Source of the DNA: Deinococcus sp. Marseille-Q6407
GTDB lineage: Bacteria; Deinococcota; Deinococci; Deinococcales; Deinococcaceae
NCBI RefSeq assembly: GCF_946848805.1
Contig: NZ_CAMPFU010000004.1
Coordinates: forward strand, 248,001 to 312,000
DNA length: 64,000 nucleotides
Direction of reading: 5' to 3'
In this document: piece by piece, positions 42,480-51,628 of the stretch
Numbering within the stretch: the first letter of the stretch is position 1
Layout: each line of letters begins with the position of its first letter
Notes under the pieces: generated by a model
Databases searched by the model: none
The model's input: only the letters and a program-made list of their open reading frames with translations
Told to the model about the DNA's origin: nothing
Translations under genes and position numbers: made by a program

Positions 42480-43498
42480 CCATGCCGGCTCTTCCTCGCC
42501 CCGCCGGCTGGCCGCAGGCCGCGCTGCCGCTGGGACTCCTGCTGGGCCTGCTGGTGCTGGGGTTTTTCGCGCTGGGTGTAGGCGCTGTGCCCACGCCGCC
42601 GGGTGACCTCTGGGCAGCGCTGAGCGGTCAGCCGGGCGAGGCCGCCGACGTGACCCGCCGGCTGGTCTTTGACCTGCGGCTGCCCCGGGTGGTCACGGCG
42701 TTGCTGGGGGGAGCCATGTTCGCGGTCAGCGGAACCATCCTGCAGGCGGTGGTGCGTAATCCCCTGGCCAGCCCCGACCTGGTGGGCGTGGGCGCGGGGG
42801 CTGGCCTGGCCGTCACCCTGCTGCTACTGGCGCTGCCGGCGGCCCCGGCCTGGCTGCTGCCCTGGGGCGCTTTCCTGGGGGCCTGGGCGGCATTTGCCGT
42901 GGTGATTGCTCTGGCCCGCGCCGGCTCGCGGCTGCCGCCGGTGCGCCTGGCCCTGCTGGGGGTGGCGGTAGGCGCCGCCTGTGGGGCACTGCAGCAACTG
43001 GTGCTGCTGCGGGCGCCGGACCACATCGGCGGGGCGTTGGCTTTTCTGGCCGGCACTGTTTATGGCGCCGACTGGGTACGGGTCGGCCGGGCGCTGCCCT
43101 GGGCGGTGACGCTGCTGCCCGCCACCTGGCTGCTGAACCGTCGGCTGGACCTGCTGGCCCTGGGCGAGGACACCGCCCTGGCGCTGGGGCTGCGGGTCAC
43201 ACTGGGCCGCTACGGCGCCCTGACAGTCGCGGTAGGACTGGCGGCGGCGGCCGTCACCGCCTGCGGAGTCCTGGGCTTCGTGGGGCTGGTCGCCCCGCAC
43301 CTCGCCCGGCTGCTGGGCGGCAGCCTGCACGGCCGTCAGCTGCCGCTCAGCGCCCTGCTGGGGGCGGGGCTGGTCCTGGCCGCCGATACGCTGGGCCGAG
43401 TGCTGGCGCCCCCGCTGGAAGTTCCGGCCGGGCTGATCACCACCCTGATCGGGGCGCCCTATTTTCTGTATCTGCTGCGCCGGAGCCTGCCCAGATAA
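42476..43498 (+). CDS. FecCD-family iron-siderophore permease 2
   Basis: Protein of 340 residues with 9-10 membrane segments, ATGA-coupled to the lipoprotein gene. FecCD signatures are LRLPRVVTALLGGAMFAVSGTILQAVVRNPLASPDLVGVGAGAGL-type sequence and GVLGFVGLVAPHLARLLGGSLHGRQLPLSA. It differs clearly from permease 1, as expected for a heterodimeric channel like FecC/FecD. A 164-bp gap with no recognisable signal separates it from the ATPase gene. Confidence 0.93.
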   Translation: MTMPALPRPAGWPQAALPLGLLLGLLVLGFFALGVGAVPTPPGDLWAALSGQPGEAADVTRRLVFDLRLPRVVTALLGGAMFAVSGTILQAVVRNPLASPDLVGVGAGAGLAVTLLLLALPAAPAWLLPWGAFLGAWAAFAVVIALARAGSRLPPVRLALLGVAVGAACGALQQLVLLRAPDHIGGALAFLAGTVYGADWVRVGRALPWAVTLLPATWLLNRRLDLLALGEDTALALGLRVTLGRYGALTVAVGLAAAAVTACGVLGFVGLVAPHLARLLGGSLHGRQLPLSALLGAGLVLAADTLGRVLAPPLEVPAGLITTLIGAPYFLYLLRRSLPR

Positions 43499-43662
43499 GG
43501 TGTTCAGCCCAGATAAGCCGGGAAGCAGGCGAGCAGCAGACTCCGCAAAGGGAGCCGGGACAGCAAATGGCAGGCGCTGCCCATGCTGAAGTAAAGCCGG
43601 GCTGCCCAGCAAAGAAGTCCCCGCAGACTGAAAGTCGCAGATTGAAAGTCAAGGTAAACGAC

Positions 43663-44493
43663 ATGACCGAACCGATCCCCCCCCGCCCGCTGGAAGCCAG
43701 CCACCTGACGCTGGGTTACAGCAACCAGGCGATTCTGAACGACCTGAACTTCTCGCTGCGCGGCGGCGCCGTCACCTCGCTGGTGGGCGCCAACGGCTGC
43801 GGCAAATCCACCCTGCTGCGGGCACTTTCGCGGCTGCTGGTGCCCAGCGGCGGCGCGGTGCTGCTCGACGGGCAGGACCTGCACCGGCTGAATCCAAAAG
43901 CGGTGGCCCGGCGGCTGGCCATTTTGCCGCAGGGACCGGTGGCGCCGGAAGGCCTGACCGTCGAGCAGCTGGTGTGGCTCGGGCGCCACCCGCACCAGGG
44001 TTTACTGGGCGGCCGCAGCGAAGCCGACCGGGCGCAGGTCGCCTGGGCACTGAGCCAGACCGGCATGACCGCCTTTGTAAGCCGGCCGCTGGAGGCCCTG
44101 AGCGGTGGGCAGCGTCAGCGCGCCTGGATCGCCATGAGCCTGGCCCAGAGCACTCCGGTGCTGCTGCTGGACGAGCCCACCACCTATCTGGACATCAGCC
44201 ATCAGCTGGAAGTGCTGGAACTGGCGCAGCGCCTCAACCGCGAGCAGGGCAAGACGGTGGTGATGGTGCTGCACGACCTCAATCAGGCGGTGCGCTATTC
44301 CGACGAGCTGGTGGCGGTGCAGGGTGGGCGGGTCTACGCGCAGGGGGACCCGGCCGAGCTGATGACTCCGGAGCTGCTACGTGATGTATTCGGGCTGAAA
44401 GCCCACCTGCTGCGGGACCCCGACACCGGCCGGCCGCACATCATTCCCTACGCGGTGGCGCGGGTGGTGGGTCCGCAGGAAGCCAGAGGCTGA
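43663..44493 (+). CDS. Iron-siderophore ABC transporter ATPase
   Basis: Protein of 276 residues of the FecE/FepC type. Walker A is GANGCGKST, the Q-loop region ILPQGPVAPEG, the ABC signature LSGGQRQRAWIAMSLAQ, Walker B VLLLDEPTTYLD and the switch HD in VLHDLNQAV. The start at 43663 (MTEPIPPRPLEASH) has AAGG upstream. It is the only ATPase in the operon, so it must serve both permeases. Confidence 0.95.
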   Translation: MTEPIPPRPLEASHLTLGYSNQAILNDLNFSLRGGAVTSLVGANGCGKSTLLRALSRLLVPSGGAVLLDGQDLHRLNPKAVARRLAILPQGPVAPEGLTVEQLVWLGRHPHQGLLGGRSEADRAQVAWALSQTGMTAFVSRPLEALSGGQRQRAWIAMSLAQSTPVLLLDEPTTYLDISHQLEVLELAQRLNREQGKTVVMVLHDLNQAVRYSDELVAVQGGRVYAQGDPAELMTPELLRDVFGLKAHLLRDPDTGRPHIIPYAVARVVGPQEARG

Positions 44494-44542
44494 GGGCCCC
44501 GGGAAGGCCGGCCGCTTCCTCTCCTGCGCTAGGCCGGGCGTT

Positions 44543-44548
44543 TACAGT
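44543..44548 (+). promoter_or_regulatory. TANNNT -10 box before oxidoreductase pseudogene
   Basis: TACAGT lies 6 nt before ATG 44555. The promoter survives although the gene is broken. Confidence 0.5.
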
Positions 44549-44554
44549 GGAGCT

Positions 44555-45675
<1,121 letters not shown>

Positions 45676-45714
45676 GAAAAAAAGGAAATCTAGGGAAAGC
45701 TCCGGCCCAAGGTC

Positions 45715-47049
45715 TCAGCGAGCACCAAACCCGGTCAGAATGGTCAGCACCGTCTTCCAGACAATCTTCAGGTCCAGCGCCAGTGAGCAGTGCTTGACGT
45801 AGTAAAAGTCGTAACGCAGTTTCTCGGTAATCTGGCCCACGCTGTCGGTGTAGCCTTGGGTGACCTGTGCCCAGCCGGTGATGCCGGGGCGAACCCAGTG
45901 GCGCGAGGCGTACATCGGAATACTTTCCTCGAACTCCACCGTAAACGCCCACTGCTCGGGCCGGGGGCCGATGATGCTCATCTCGCCGCGCAGCACGTTC
46001 CAGAACTGCGGCAGCTCATCCAGGCGGAACTTACGCAGAAAAGCACCCACCGGGGTAATGCGCTGGTCTCCCTGCTTGGCGAAGGCCGGGCCGGACCGCT
46101 CGGAGTCGCGGGACATGGTGCGGAACTTGACCAGCTGAAATGGCTGACCGTTCAGCCCCACCCGCTCCTGCCAGAACAGAATCGGCCGGCCGCTGTTGAA
46201 ATACACCACGGCAGCCACAACGGCCATCAGCGGCAGCAGCACCGGCAGGGCCAGCAGAGTGAAAAACACGTCGAAGAATCTTTTCCAGGGCAGATACCCG
46301 GTCCGGAAAGCAGCCGGCGAAACCCAGGCCTCATTCACGTCGTCCAGCGCCACGCGGCCGGTCAGCTCCTCATCCAGCAGGCGGCCGGTGACCACCGGCA
46401 TGTTCATCAGCTGGGCGTGTTCCAGCATGCGTTGTTGCAGGGCGCTGGGCTGCTCAGGCTGCACCACCAGCAGGTCCACATTCTGCAGGGCCGCCGGGTC
46501 CTGCGCCGTCAGCTGCACTGTCTGCAGGTGCCGCCGCCGCAGGTAAGGCCGCAGCTCCGGGCTCAGGGGTTCCAGGACGCCCAGGCGCAGAGGTGTGGCT
46601 CGTCTCTGGGCCAGCCCCTGAGCCGCCGCTGTCAGCACCAGCCAGAGCAGCTGAGGCGCGGTCAGGAGCCATACCGCCGCCGACTGCCCAACAGCGGCGA
46701 ACAGAGCCGCCGCCACTGCCCATGCCACCAAAGGCGGCAGAAAGTCGGCAATAGCAGTCTGATCAGAGATGCGAGCCGCCAGCGGCACGGACAGCAGACC
46801 AGCCACCAACCATAAGCGCAGCAACGAACCATGCTCATTCTGACTGTCCAGCAGATCGAAGCCCGGAACTGAAGCCAGCTGAAACACCCAGGCAACCAGA
46901 ACCACCACCAAAAACAGCATCAGACCTCGTCCCAGCAGCGGAGCTGGGAGAGGAGAAGATGTGGTGGACACAAGAGATGGAGGTAAGGCAGAAGCTTTCA
47001 TAGGACTTGAAACCAATTTCATCAAGAATAAAGGCTCTGCGGTTGTCAT
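45715..47049 (-). CDS. Polyprenyl-phosphate sugar transferase, WcaJ-like
   Basis: Protein of 444 residues. Four membrane segments lie in the first 140 residues, then a nucleotide-binding-like domain, a fifth re-entrant hydrophobic helix (FFDVFFTLLALPVLLPLMAVVAAVVYF) and the bacterial sugar-transferase domain: RPILFWQERVGLNGQPFQLVKFRTM, TPVGAFLRKFRLDELPQFWNVLRGEMSIIGPRPE and RHWVRPGITGWAQV. It transfers the first sugar phosphate to undecaprenyl phosphate to initiate exopolysaccharide repeat units. The start is uncertain (47049, 47022 or 46998); none has a clear ribosome-binding site. An AT-rich region upstream (47050-47095) probably holds the promoter. Confidence 0.9.
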   Translation of the reverse strand: MTTAEPLFLMKLVSSPMKASALPPSLVSTTSSPLPAPLLGRGLMLFLVVVLVAWVFQLASVPGFDLLDSQNEHGSLLRLWLVAGLLSVPLAARISDQTAIADFLPPLVAWAVAAALFAAVGQSAAVWLLTAPQLLWLVLTAAAQGLAQRRATPLRLGVLEPLSPELRPYLRRRHLQTVQLTAQDPAALQNVDLLVVQPEQPSALQQRMLEHAQLMNMPVVTGRLLDEELTGRVALDDVNEAWVSPAAFRTGYLPWKRFFDVFFTLLALPVLLPLMAVVAAVVYFNSGRPILFWQERVGLNGQPFQLVKFRTMSRDSERSGPAFAKQGDQRITPVGAFLRKFRLDELPQFWNVLRGEMSIIGPRPEQWAFTVEFEESIPMYASRHWVRPGITGWAQVTQGYTDSVGQITEKLRYDFYYVKHCSLALDLKIVWKTVLTILTGFGAR

Positions 47050-47158
47050 GAATCTAAAAGATTAATCATGAAGTTTATATGAAAAAAGGCTCTGGCTTAG
47101 GCCAAAGCGCTTTCTGAAGGCTAAAGATTAACGGACTTTGGGGTGCTTTCCGTTGTTG

Positions 47159-48865
47159 CTAGCCTTCGGTTCGTTGCCGGTCGGCTTCAATCAGAGGCCA
47201 GGCCAGGCCATAGGTGTCGTCGTAAGGGCCACACCAGACCATCGCCCAACCGGATCCGAATGGTTCCGCATTGCCCTGCCGCACTGCCTGCTGGGCTTCC
47301 AGTGGCGTCATCCAGGCGGCGTAGTGTAGGTCCTGGCGCGACAGCCAGTCCTGGGCCCGCGAACGAGCGATTGCAGCCTCGCCGCCAGGTCCATAAGGAA
47401 TCAGTACCGGCATGGCCGAGCCAGCCGGTGCATTCAGCTCACTGCTCAGCGTGGCGTAGTCGCCCTGGTGGCGCAGTTCCTGCCAGCGCCCGCCCGGCCC
47501 GCCGCTCTCCAGGCGGCGCCACTGGGCAGCGTACTGCCGCTGGCTTTCCGGGTCGTTGAGGAGATCACTGCTTTCCAGTAGCTCAGCAGTCAGGCGGCTC
47601 TGCCTCTCCCAGGCGTGCGGCACAGCCACATCACGCAGGTGCAGCAGAGTCAAAGACGCATCACAGCTCAGCTGCGCTGCCTCGATCAGGTGTGGCAACG
47701 GCGCCATCAGGTGATAAACCCGGTCAAAACAGCCGAGTGGGGAGCTGGGCAGGGCCGTGGCGATGACGGTCAGATTCTCCGCCGACTCGAAACGGCCGGC
47801 CAGCTGCGTCATCCGGTCGTCCAGATGTGCCCGGCAGAGGCTGCTGGAAAGCAGGACGCTTCCGGGCAGCCGGCCGGCCAGCCGCGCCGCACTGGCACGC
47901 GAGTAGAGCACCACCAGCGAACGCCCCGGCTGAGCCGACAGCCACCCGGCCAGCTGCAGCAAAGTCTGGGGCGCATCACCGGCAGGCAGCGCCCTCGCCG
48001 GCCCGGCATCTGGCCGGGGCGCCGGGCAGAACTCTGCCGGCAGCTGACGGTACTCTGCCGGCCAGAGAGTTTCAAATGCTGGCAGAGCCACCACCGTCCA
48101 GCCGAACAGCACCGCCGCATCGGACAGCAGTGCAGTGACCATTTCCAGGCGGCTGGCCGGCAGCGCTTCAAGCCCCTCAATCAAGGCCGGACGAGTCAGC
48201 AGGGCGGGCAAGTCGGGCAGTTCCCAGTTCCAGGCGGCGCTTAGGGTCGCCACCACATATTCCAGGGCCAGCACCCGAGGCTCTGCCGTTTGGGCTTCAG
48301 TCGGCGGGACTTCAGCCGCATTGGACCCGGCTGCCAGAAGCCGCCGCAGCCCCCAGCGGCCTCCCCATGAACTGCTGACCCACTGCGCTTCTTCCCAGCC
48401 CAGCGCCGCAAGCAGCTGCCGGCCGGCGGCCCAGCGGTCGCGCTCCGGCAGGGCCGGAAGGCGCCAGAGTCCTGCGAGCAGCTGCCCTGCCGGCTGCCCG
48501 CACAGCTCCTGCGGCGCCGGGGGCCGTTCCGCTACCAGCAAACCGGCCAGCACCCGCAGGTACATTTCCCGCTGGGTCGCGCTTAGGCGAGACAAATCCA
48601 CGGTGCTCTGCTGCAATGGCGCGGCGGCTGCCAGTAGCTCCGGCGGGCAGGGTTCTTCCAGCAGACGCCGGCTTTCCTCGGCGTCGAACAGGCCGCCCGT
48701 GCGGGCCAGCATGGCGCGGGCCAGTTCAGGCTCGCCCCCGGCTGCTGCCAATCGGGCCGCCAGCAATGGGTCGTGCCCGGCCAGCTGCGCCAGCTGCCCC
48801 GCTTGCTCCAAGTGTCGCTCCAGCAGACCGCAGGCCAACGGCGGCTCAGCCGCGCTCCAGGTCAT
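47159..48865 (-). CDS. Eroded Cas3-like helicase/nuclease homologue
   Basis: Protein of 568 residues. The start at 48865 has AAGGAGG 6 nt upstream and overlaps the Wzc-like gene by 20 nt. Its order parallels Cas3. An HD-like N-terminus has RHLEQAGQLA (17-26) but lacks the HD-GK metal site. Residues 228-272 align in pattern with helicase motif I, but the P-loop is PASRLEM without Gly-Lys-Thr. There is no DEAD-type Walker B. Residues 317-408 resemble the second RecA domain (LVVLYSRASAARLAGRL, SSSLCRAHLDDRMTQL, VIATALP, VYHLMAPLPHLIEAA) without the arginine-finger Q-x-x-GR. The C-terminus (486-556) has the Cas3-type MPVLIPY and YDDTYGLAW. I infer a catalytically dead Cas3 relative. No CRISPR array or cas genes are near. 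Confidence 0.6.
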   Translation of the reverse strand: MTWSAAEPPLACGLLERHLEQAGQLAQLAGHDPLLAARLAAAGGEPELARAMLARTGGLFDAEESRRLLEEPCPPELLAAAAPLQQSTVDLSRLSATQREMYLRVLAGLLVAERPPAPQELCGQPAGQLLAGLWRLPALPERDRWAAGRQLLAALGWEEAQWVSSSWGGRWGLRRLLAAGSNAAEVPPTEAQTAEPRVLALEYVVATLSAAWNWELPDLPALLTRPALIEGLEALPASRLEMVTALLSDAAVLFGWTVVALPAFETLWPAEYRQLPAEFCPAPRPDAGPARALPAGDAPQTLLQLAGWLSAQPGRSLVVLYSRASAARLAGRLPGSVLLSSSLCRAHLDDRMTQLAGRFESAENLTVIATALPSSPLGCFDRVYHLMAPLPHLIEAAQLSCDASLTLLHLRDVAVPHAWERQSRLTAELLESSDLLNDPESQRQYAAQWRRLESGGPGGRWQELRHQGDYATLSSELNAPAGSAMPVLIPYGPGGEAAIARSRAQDWLSRQDLHYAAWMTPLEAQQAVRQGNAEPFGSGWAMVWCGPYDDTYGLAWPLIEADRQRTEG

Positions 48866-50450
48866 AGCGGCCTCCTTCACGCTGGGAAAGCGCAGCGCCT
48901 GGCATCCCGTAGCCATAGTCACTGTTGCTGGCTCCGCGGGAACGGTTCATCACGAAGCCCAGCGGGCGCACGCCTAGACGCTGGGTTTCGGATACCAGTC
49001 GCTCCACCTGAGCCTGTGGGGTGCCGACACTGACCACCATCAGCAGGCCGTCCAGCATCCGGGCCAGCGCCAGCGTGTCAGCGATTTTCAGGACCGGGGG
49101 CGTGTCGACCAGCACGATGTCGTAGTGCTGGGTGATGGCCCGGATGCTGCTGAGAAGCCGGGCCGGATCCAGCTGGGAATCGCTCAGGGTCATCAGGTCA
49201 ATGCGTGGCTGTACCTGAATCCAGAACAGGGTATTACCCGTTTCGTGCGGCGTTTGCCCCTGAGCGTCGCCTAGCAACAGCTGCCGCTGGCGCTGCCGGA
49301 ACACGTCGGCATCTACCACCAGAACCTTCATCCCACGGGCTGCGAACGTGGCTGCCAGTCCGGCTGTAATCACGCTCTTGCCCTCGTCCTCCTTGGCGCT
49401 GGAGACAGCCACGGCTGGTGTGTGGCCGGTATCCGCGTCCTGCCCGCGTTCGTTCAGACTGGCCAGCAGACCCAGCCGCACAAACTCCAGGCTTTCCCGG
49501 AAGCCACCATGTTGCAGAAAACTGCCGATATCGGCCAATTGGCCGCGGCGACCCGGCAGCGGCGGCAGCAGGCCCAGAATCGGCAGGCCGAAAGGCCGCA
49601 GCGCTTCCTCATCCTGTACGCGCTGCACCAGGCGGTCACGCAGCAGCGACAACAGAATCCCAAAGAAAAGGCTGGCACCGAACACCAGCGCGGCGTCGCG
49701 CAGGGGCCGTGGTGACACCGGATCGGCCGGCAGCACGGCACCGGAAATCAGCGAAAGCGTGCCACTGGCAGTCAGGCGCAGCACTTCCACCTGCTGCAGC
49801 GAGCGGGCCACCTCGGCGCGCATTTGATTGGCGGTGTCCTGACCCACTGCCTGCCCGCCGACGGTGGGCTGCTCACGCAACTGCTCCAGCTGATTCAGCA
49901 GGTTGGTGCGGGCGCGGTCGACTCCTTCCAGCGCCCGGGCCCGGTCCCAGTCCAGCAAGGCCCGCGCAAAGGCATTGGCGGTAGCCTTGGCCGCTTCCGG
50001 CGTGCCGGCGCTGGCCACAATCTCGTAGTTGCCCACCAGATTCTGGTCAATCTCGGACCGCAGGGTCACCGTCCGATAGTCGCCAGAATGCAGTTCTTGC
50101 CTGACCGCTGCAGCCAGGATCTCATACTGGTTCTTATCGGTGAGGGTCTGTTGCAGCCCTTTCAGGGCGCTATCGGTGACTTCAGGGCTCCGCAGCGCCC
50201 GGCTCACCACGCCGGCCGGCAGACCCGGCGCCGTGACCAGCGAACTGTTGAGCAGGCTGTTGCCGGCTGCGCTCGGGAGCGCCGCCACGCCAGCCGATGC
50301 CTGATACACCGGCGGACGCGACTGAGAATAGAAATAGCTGAGCGCCGACAGAACTGTAGCCACCAGCAACACCGGCAGCAGCGCCGAGCGCAGCGTGCGG
50401 GTCAGGGCAGTGATGTCCAGATCCTGCGCCTGGGAAGGCAGCTGGGTCAT
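48846..50450 (-). CDS. Wzc-like chain-length regulator and tyrosine kinase
   Basis: Protein of 534 residues. The Wzz domain lies between two membrane segments (about 20-42 and 240-265). The cytoplasmic BY-kinase domain has Walker A SSAKEDEGKSV, Walker A' VLVVDADVFR and Walker B DIVLVDTPP. The C-terminus carries the Tyr-bearing tail (YGYGMPG and RYDLE) typical of autophosphorylated kinases. It controls polymer length and export of exopolysaccharide. It is the upstream partner of the Cas3-like gene, with a 20-nt overlap, and divergent from galE. Confidence 0.9.
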   Translation of the reverse strand: MTQLPSQAQDLDITALTRTLRSALLPVLLVATVLSALSYFYSQSRPPVYQASAGVAALPSAAGNSLLNSSLVTAPGLPAGVVSRALRSPEVTDSALKGLQQTLTDKNQYEILAAAVRQELHSGDYRTVTLRSEIDQNLVGNYEIVASAGTPEAAKATANAFARALLDWDRARALEGVDRARTNLLNQLEQLREQPTVGGQAVGQDTANQMRAEVARSLQQVEVLRLTASGTLSLISGAVLPADPVSPRPLRDAALVFGASLFFGILLSLLRDRLVQRVQDEEALRPFGLPILGLLPPLPGRRGQLADIGSFLQHGGFRESLEFVRLGLLASLNERGQDADTGHTPAVAVSSAKEDEGKSVITAGLAATFAARGMKVLVVDADVFRQRQRQLLLGDAQGQTPHETGNTLFWIQVQPRIDLMTLSDSQLDPARLLSSIRAITQHYDIVLVDTPPVLKIADTLALARMLDGLLMVVSVGTPQAQVERLVSETQRLGVRPLGFVMNRSRGASNSDYGYGMPGAALSQREGGRYDLERG

Positions 50451-50521
50451 GGCGACTTTCCGGCGGGGGGGCTGGCGGCAGGGGAGCTGCTGGTCCTGAC
50501 AAATTTCATATTCTTCACAAG

Positions 50522-50527
50522 TATAGT
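50522..50527 (+). promoter_or_regulatory. TANNNT -10 box, leaderless galE
   Basis: TATAGT lies 6 nt before ATG 50534. Confidence 0.6.
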
Positions 50528-50533
50528 CGTTAC

Positions 50534-51577
50534 ATGAAAGTTTTGGTGACAGGTGGAGCAGGCTACATTGGGAGCACGACCTGCTCGGCTCTGGAAGAGG
50601 CGGGGCACACGCCGGTGGTACTCGATTCGCTGGTGTCCGGCGCCCGTGAATTCACTGAAGGGCGCATCTTTTATCAGGGAGATGTGGCAGATACTGCACT
50701 GGTGCGCTCCATTTTTGCGGAGCATCCCGATATTGCTGCCACCCTGCATTTCGCGGCGCGGATCGTGGTGCCCGAATCGGTCGCACAGCCGGCGCTGTAC
50801 TACCGTGAAAATGTCCTGAAGAGCCTCAGCTTGTTTGAAACCTTGCTGGACCTGGGACAGGCCCGGGTCATCTTCAGCTCCAGCGCCAGCGTGTACGCCA
50901 GCCCGCCTGACTTTGAAGTGACCGAAACCAGCCCCCTGGCGCCGCTGAGCCCCTACGCCCGCACCAAAGAAATGATGGAAGACATTCTGGCTGACCTGTG
51001 TGCAGCGGCAGCCCAGGCTGGACAGCCCCTCAGAGGCATTGCGCTGCGCTATTTCAACCCGATCGGTGCTGACCCTAGGGGCCGCTCGGGCCCCTATCTC
51101 GACGATCCCTCGCACCTGCTGGGCCGGCTGGTCAGCGCAGCGCGCAGCGGCGGAGAATTCGCCATCACCGGCACTGACTACCCTACCCGCGATGGCACCG
51201 GCCTGCGAGATTACATCCATGTCTGGGATCTGGCCCAGGCCCACGTGGCTGCCCTGGAAAATTTCGAGCAAGCTTTCGAGCGCGCCGAGCAAGAACTGGG
51301 GGAGCCGGTCACCTCCCTGATTATCAATGTCGGTACTGGCAACGGCGTCACTGTCCGTGAGCTGGTCGAAGCGTTCGGGCAGGTGTCACCCCAGCCGCTG
51401 AAAGTCAGCGACGCCCCCCGCCGCCCGGGGGACAATGCTGGTGCCTATGCCAACATTGGCCGCGCCCAGCGCTGGCTGGACTGGGAACCCCAGCACACCA
51501 CCGAAGAAGGCCTGCAAACGGCGCTGGACTGGGCTGAGCAGTGGGCCAAGCGCCGTGGGGCGGGCAGCGGAAAATAA
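50534..51577 (+). CDS. galE: UDP-glucose 4-epimerase
   Basis: Protein of 347 residues of the extended short-chain dehydrogenase family. NAD is bound by VTGGAGYIGSTT. The catalytic Ser lies in FSSSASVYA and the Tyr/Lys pair in YARTK. Substrate-region motifs are RYFNPIGADP, TRDGTGLRDYIHVWDLA and NVGTGNGVTVREL. It interconverts UDP-glucose and UDP-galactose, supplying precursor to the surrounding polysaccharide genes. It is the only plus-strand gene inside the cluster. Confidence 0.92.
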   Translation: MKVLVTGGAGYIGSTTCSALEEAGHTPVVLDSLVSGAREFTEGRIFYQGDVADTALVRSIFAEHPDIAATLHFAARIVVPESVAQPALYYRENVLKSLSLFETLLDLGQARVIFSSSASVYASPPDFEVTETSPLAPLSPYARTKEMMEDILADLCAAAAQAGQPLRGIALRYFNPIGADPRGRSGPYLDDPSHLLGRLVSAARSGGEFAITGTDYPTRDGTGLRDYIHVWDLAQAHVAALENFEQAFERAEQELGEPVTSLIINVGTGNGVTVRELVEAFGQVSPQPLKVSDAPRRPGDNAGAYANIGRAQRWLDWEPQHTTEEGLQTALDWAEQWAKRRGAGSGK

Positions 51578-51588
51578 GGCAGCACGGT

Positions 51589-51628
51589 GGAGGAAGCGCT
51601 GTGACTTCTAGGCCACGGCGCTTTCTCC
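51589..51628. terminator. Terminator between galE and glycosyltransferase gene
   Basis: GGAGGAAGCGCTGTG (51589-51603) pairs with CACGGCGCTTTCTCC (51614-51628) with two G-T wobbles. It lies between convergent genes. Confidence 0.7.

Noticed and set aside
47159..48865. A functional CRISPR-Cas system
   Set aside because: No repeat-spacer array, cas1, cas2 or Cascade genes are present and the Cas3-like active sites are lost.
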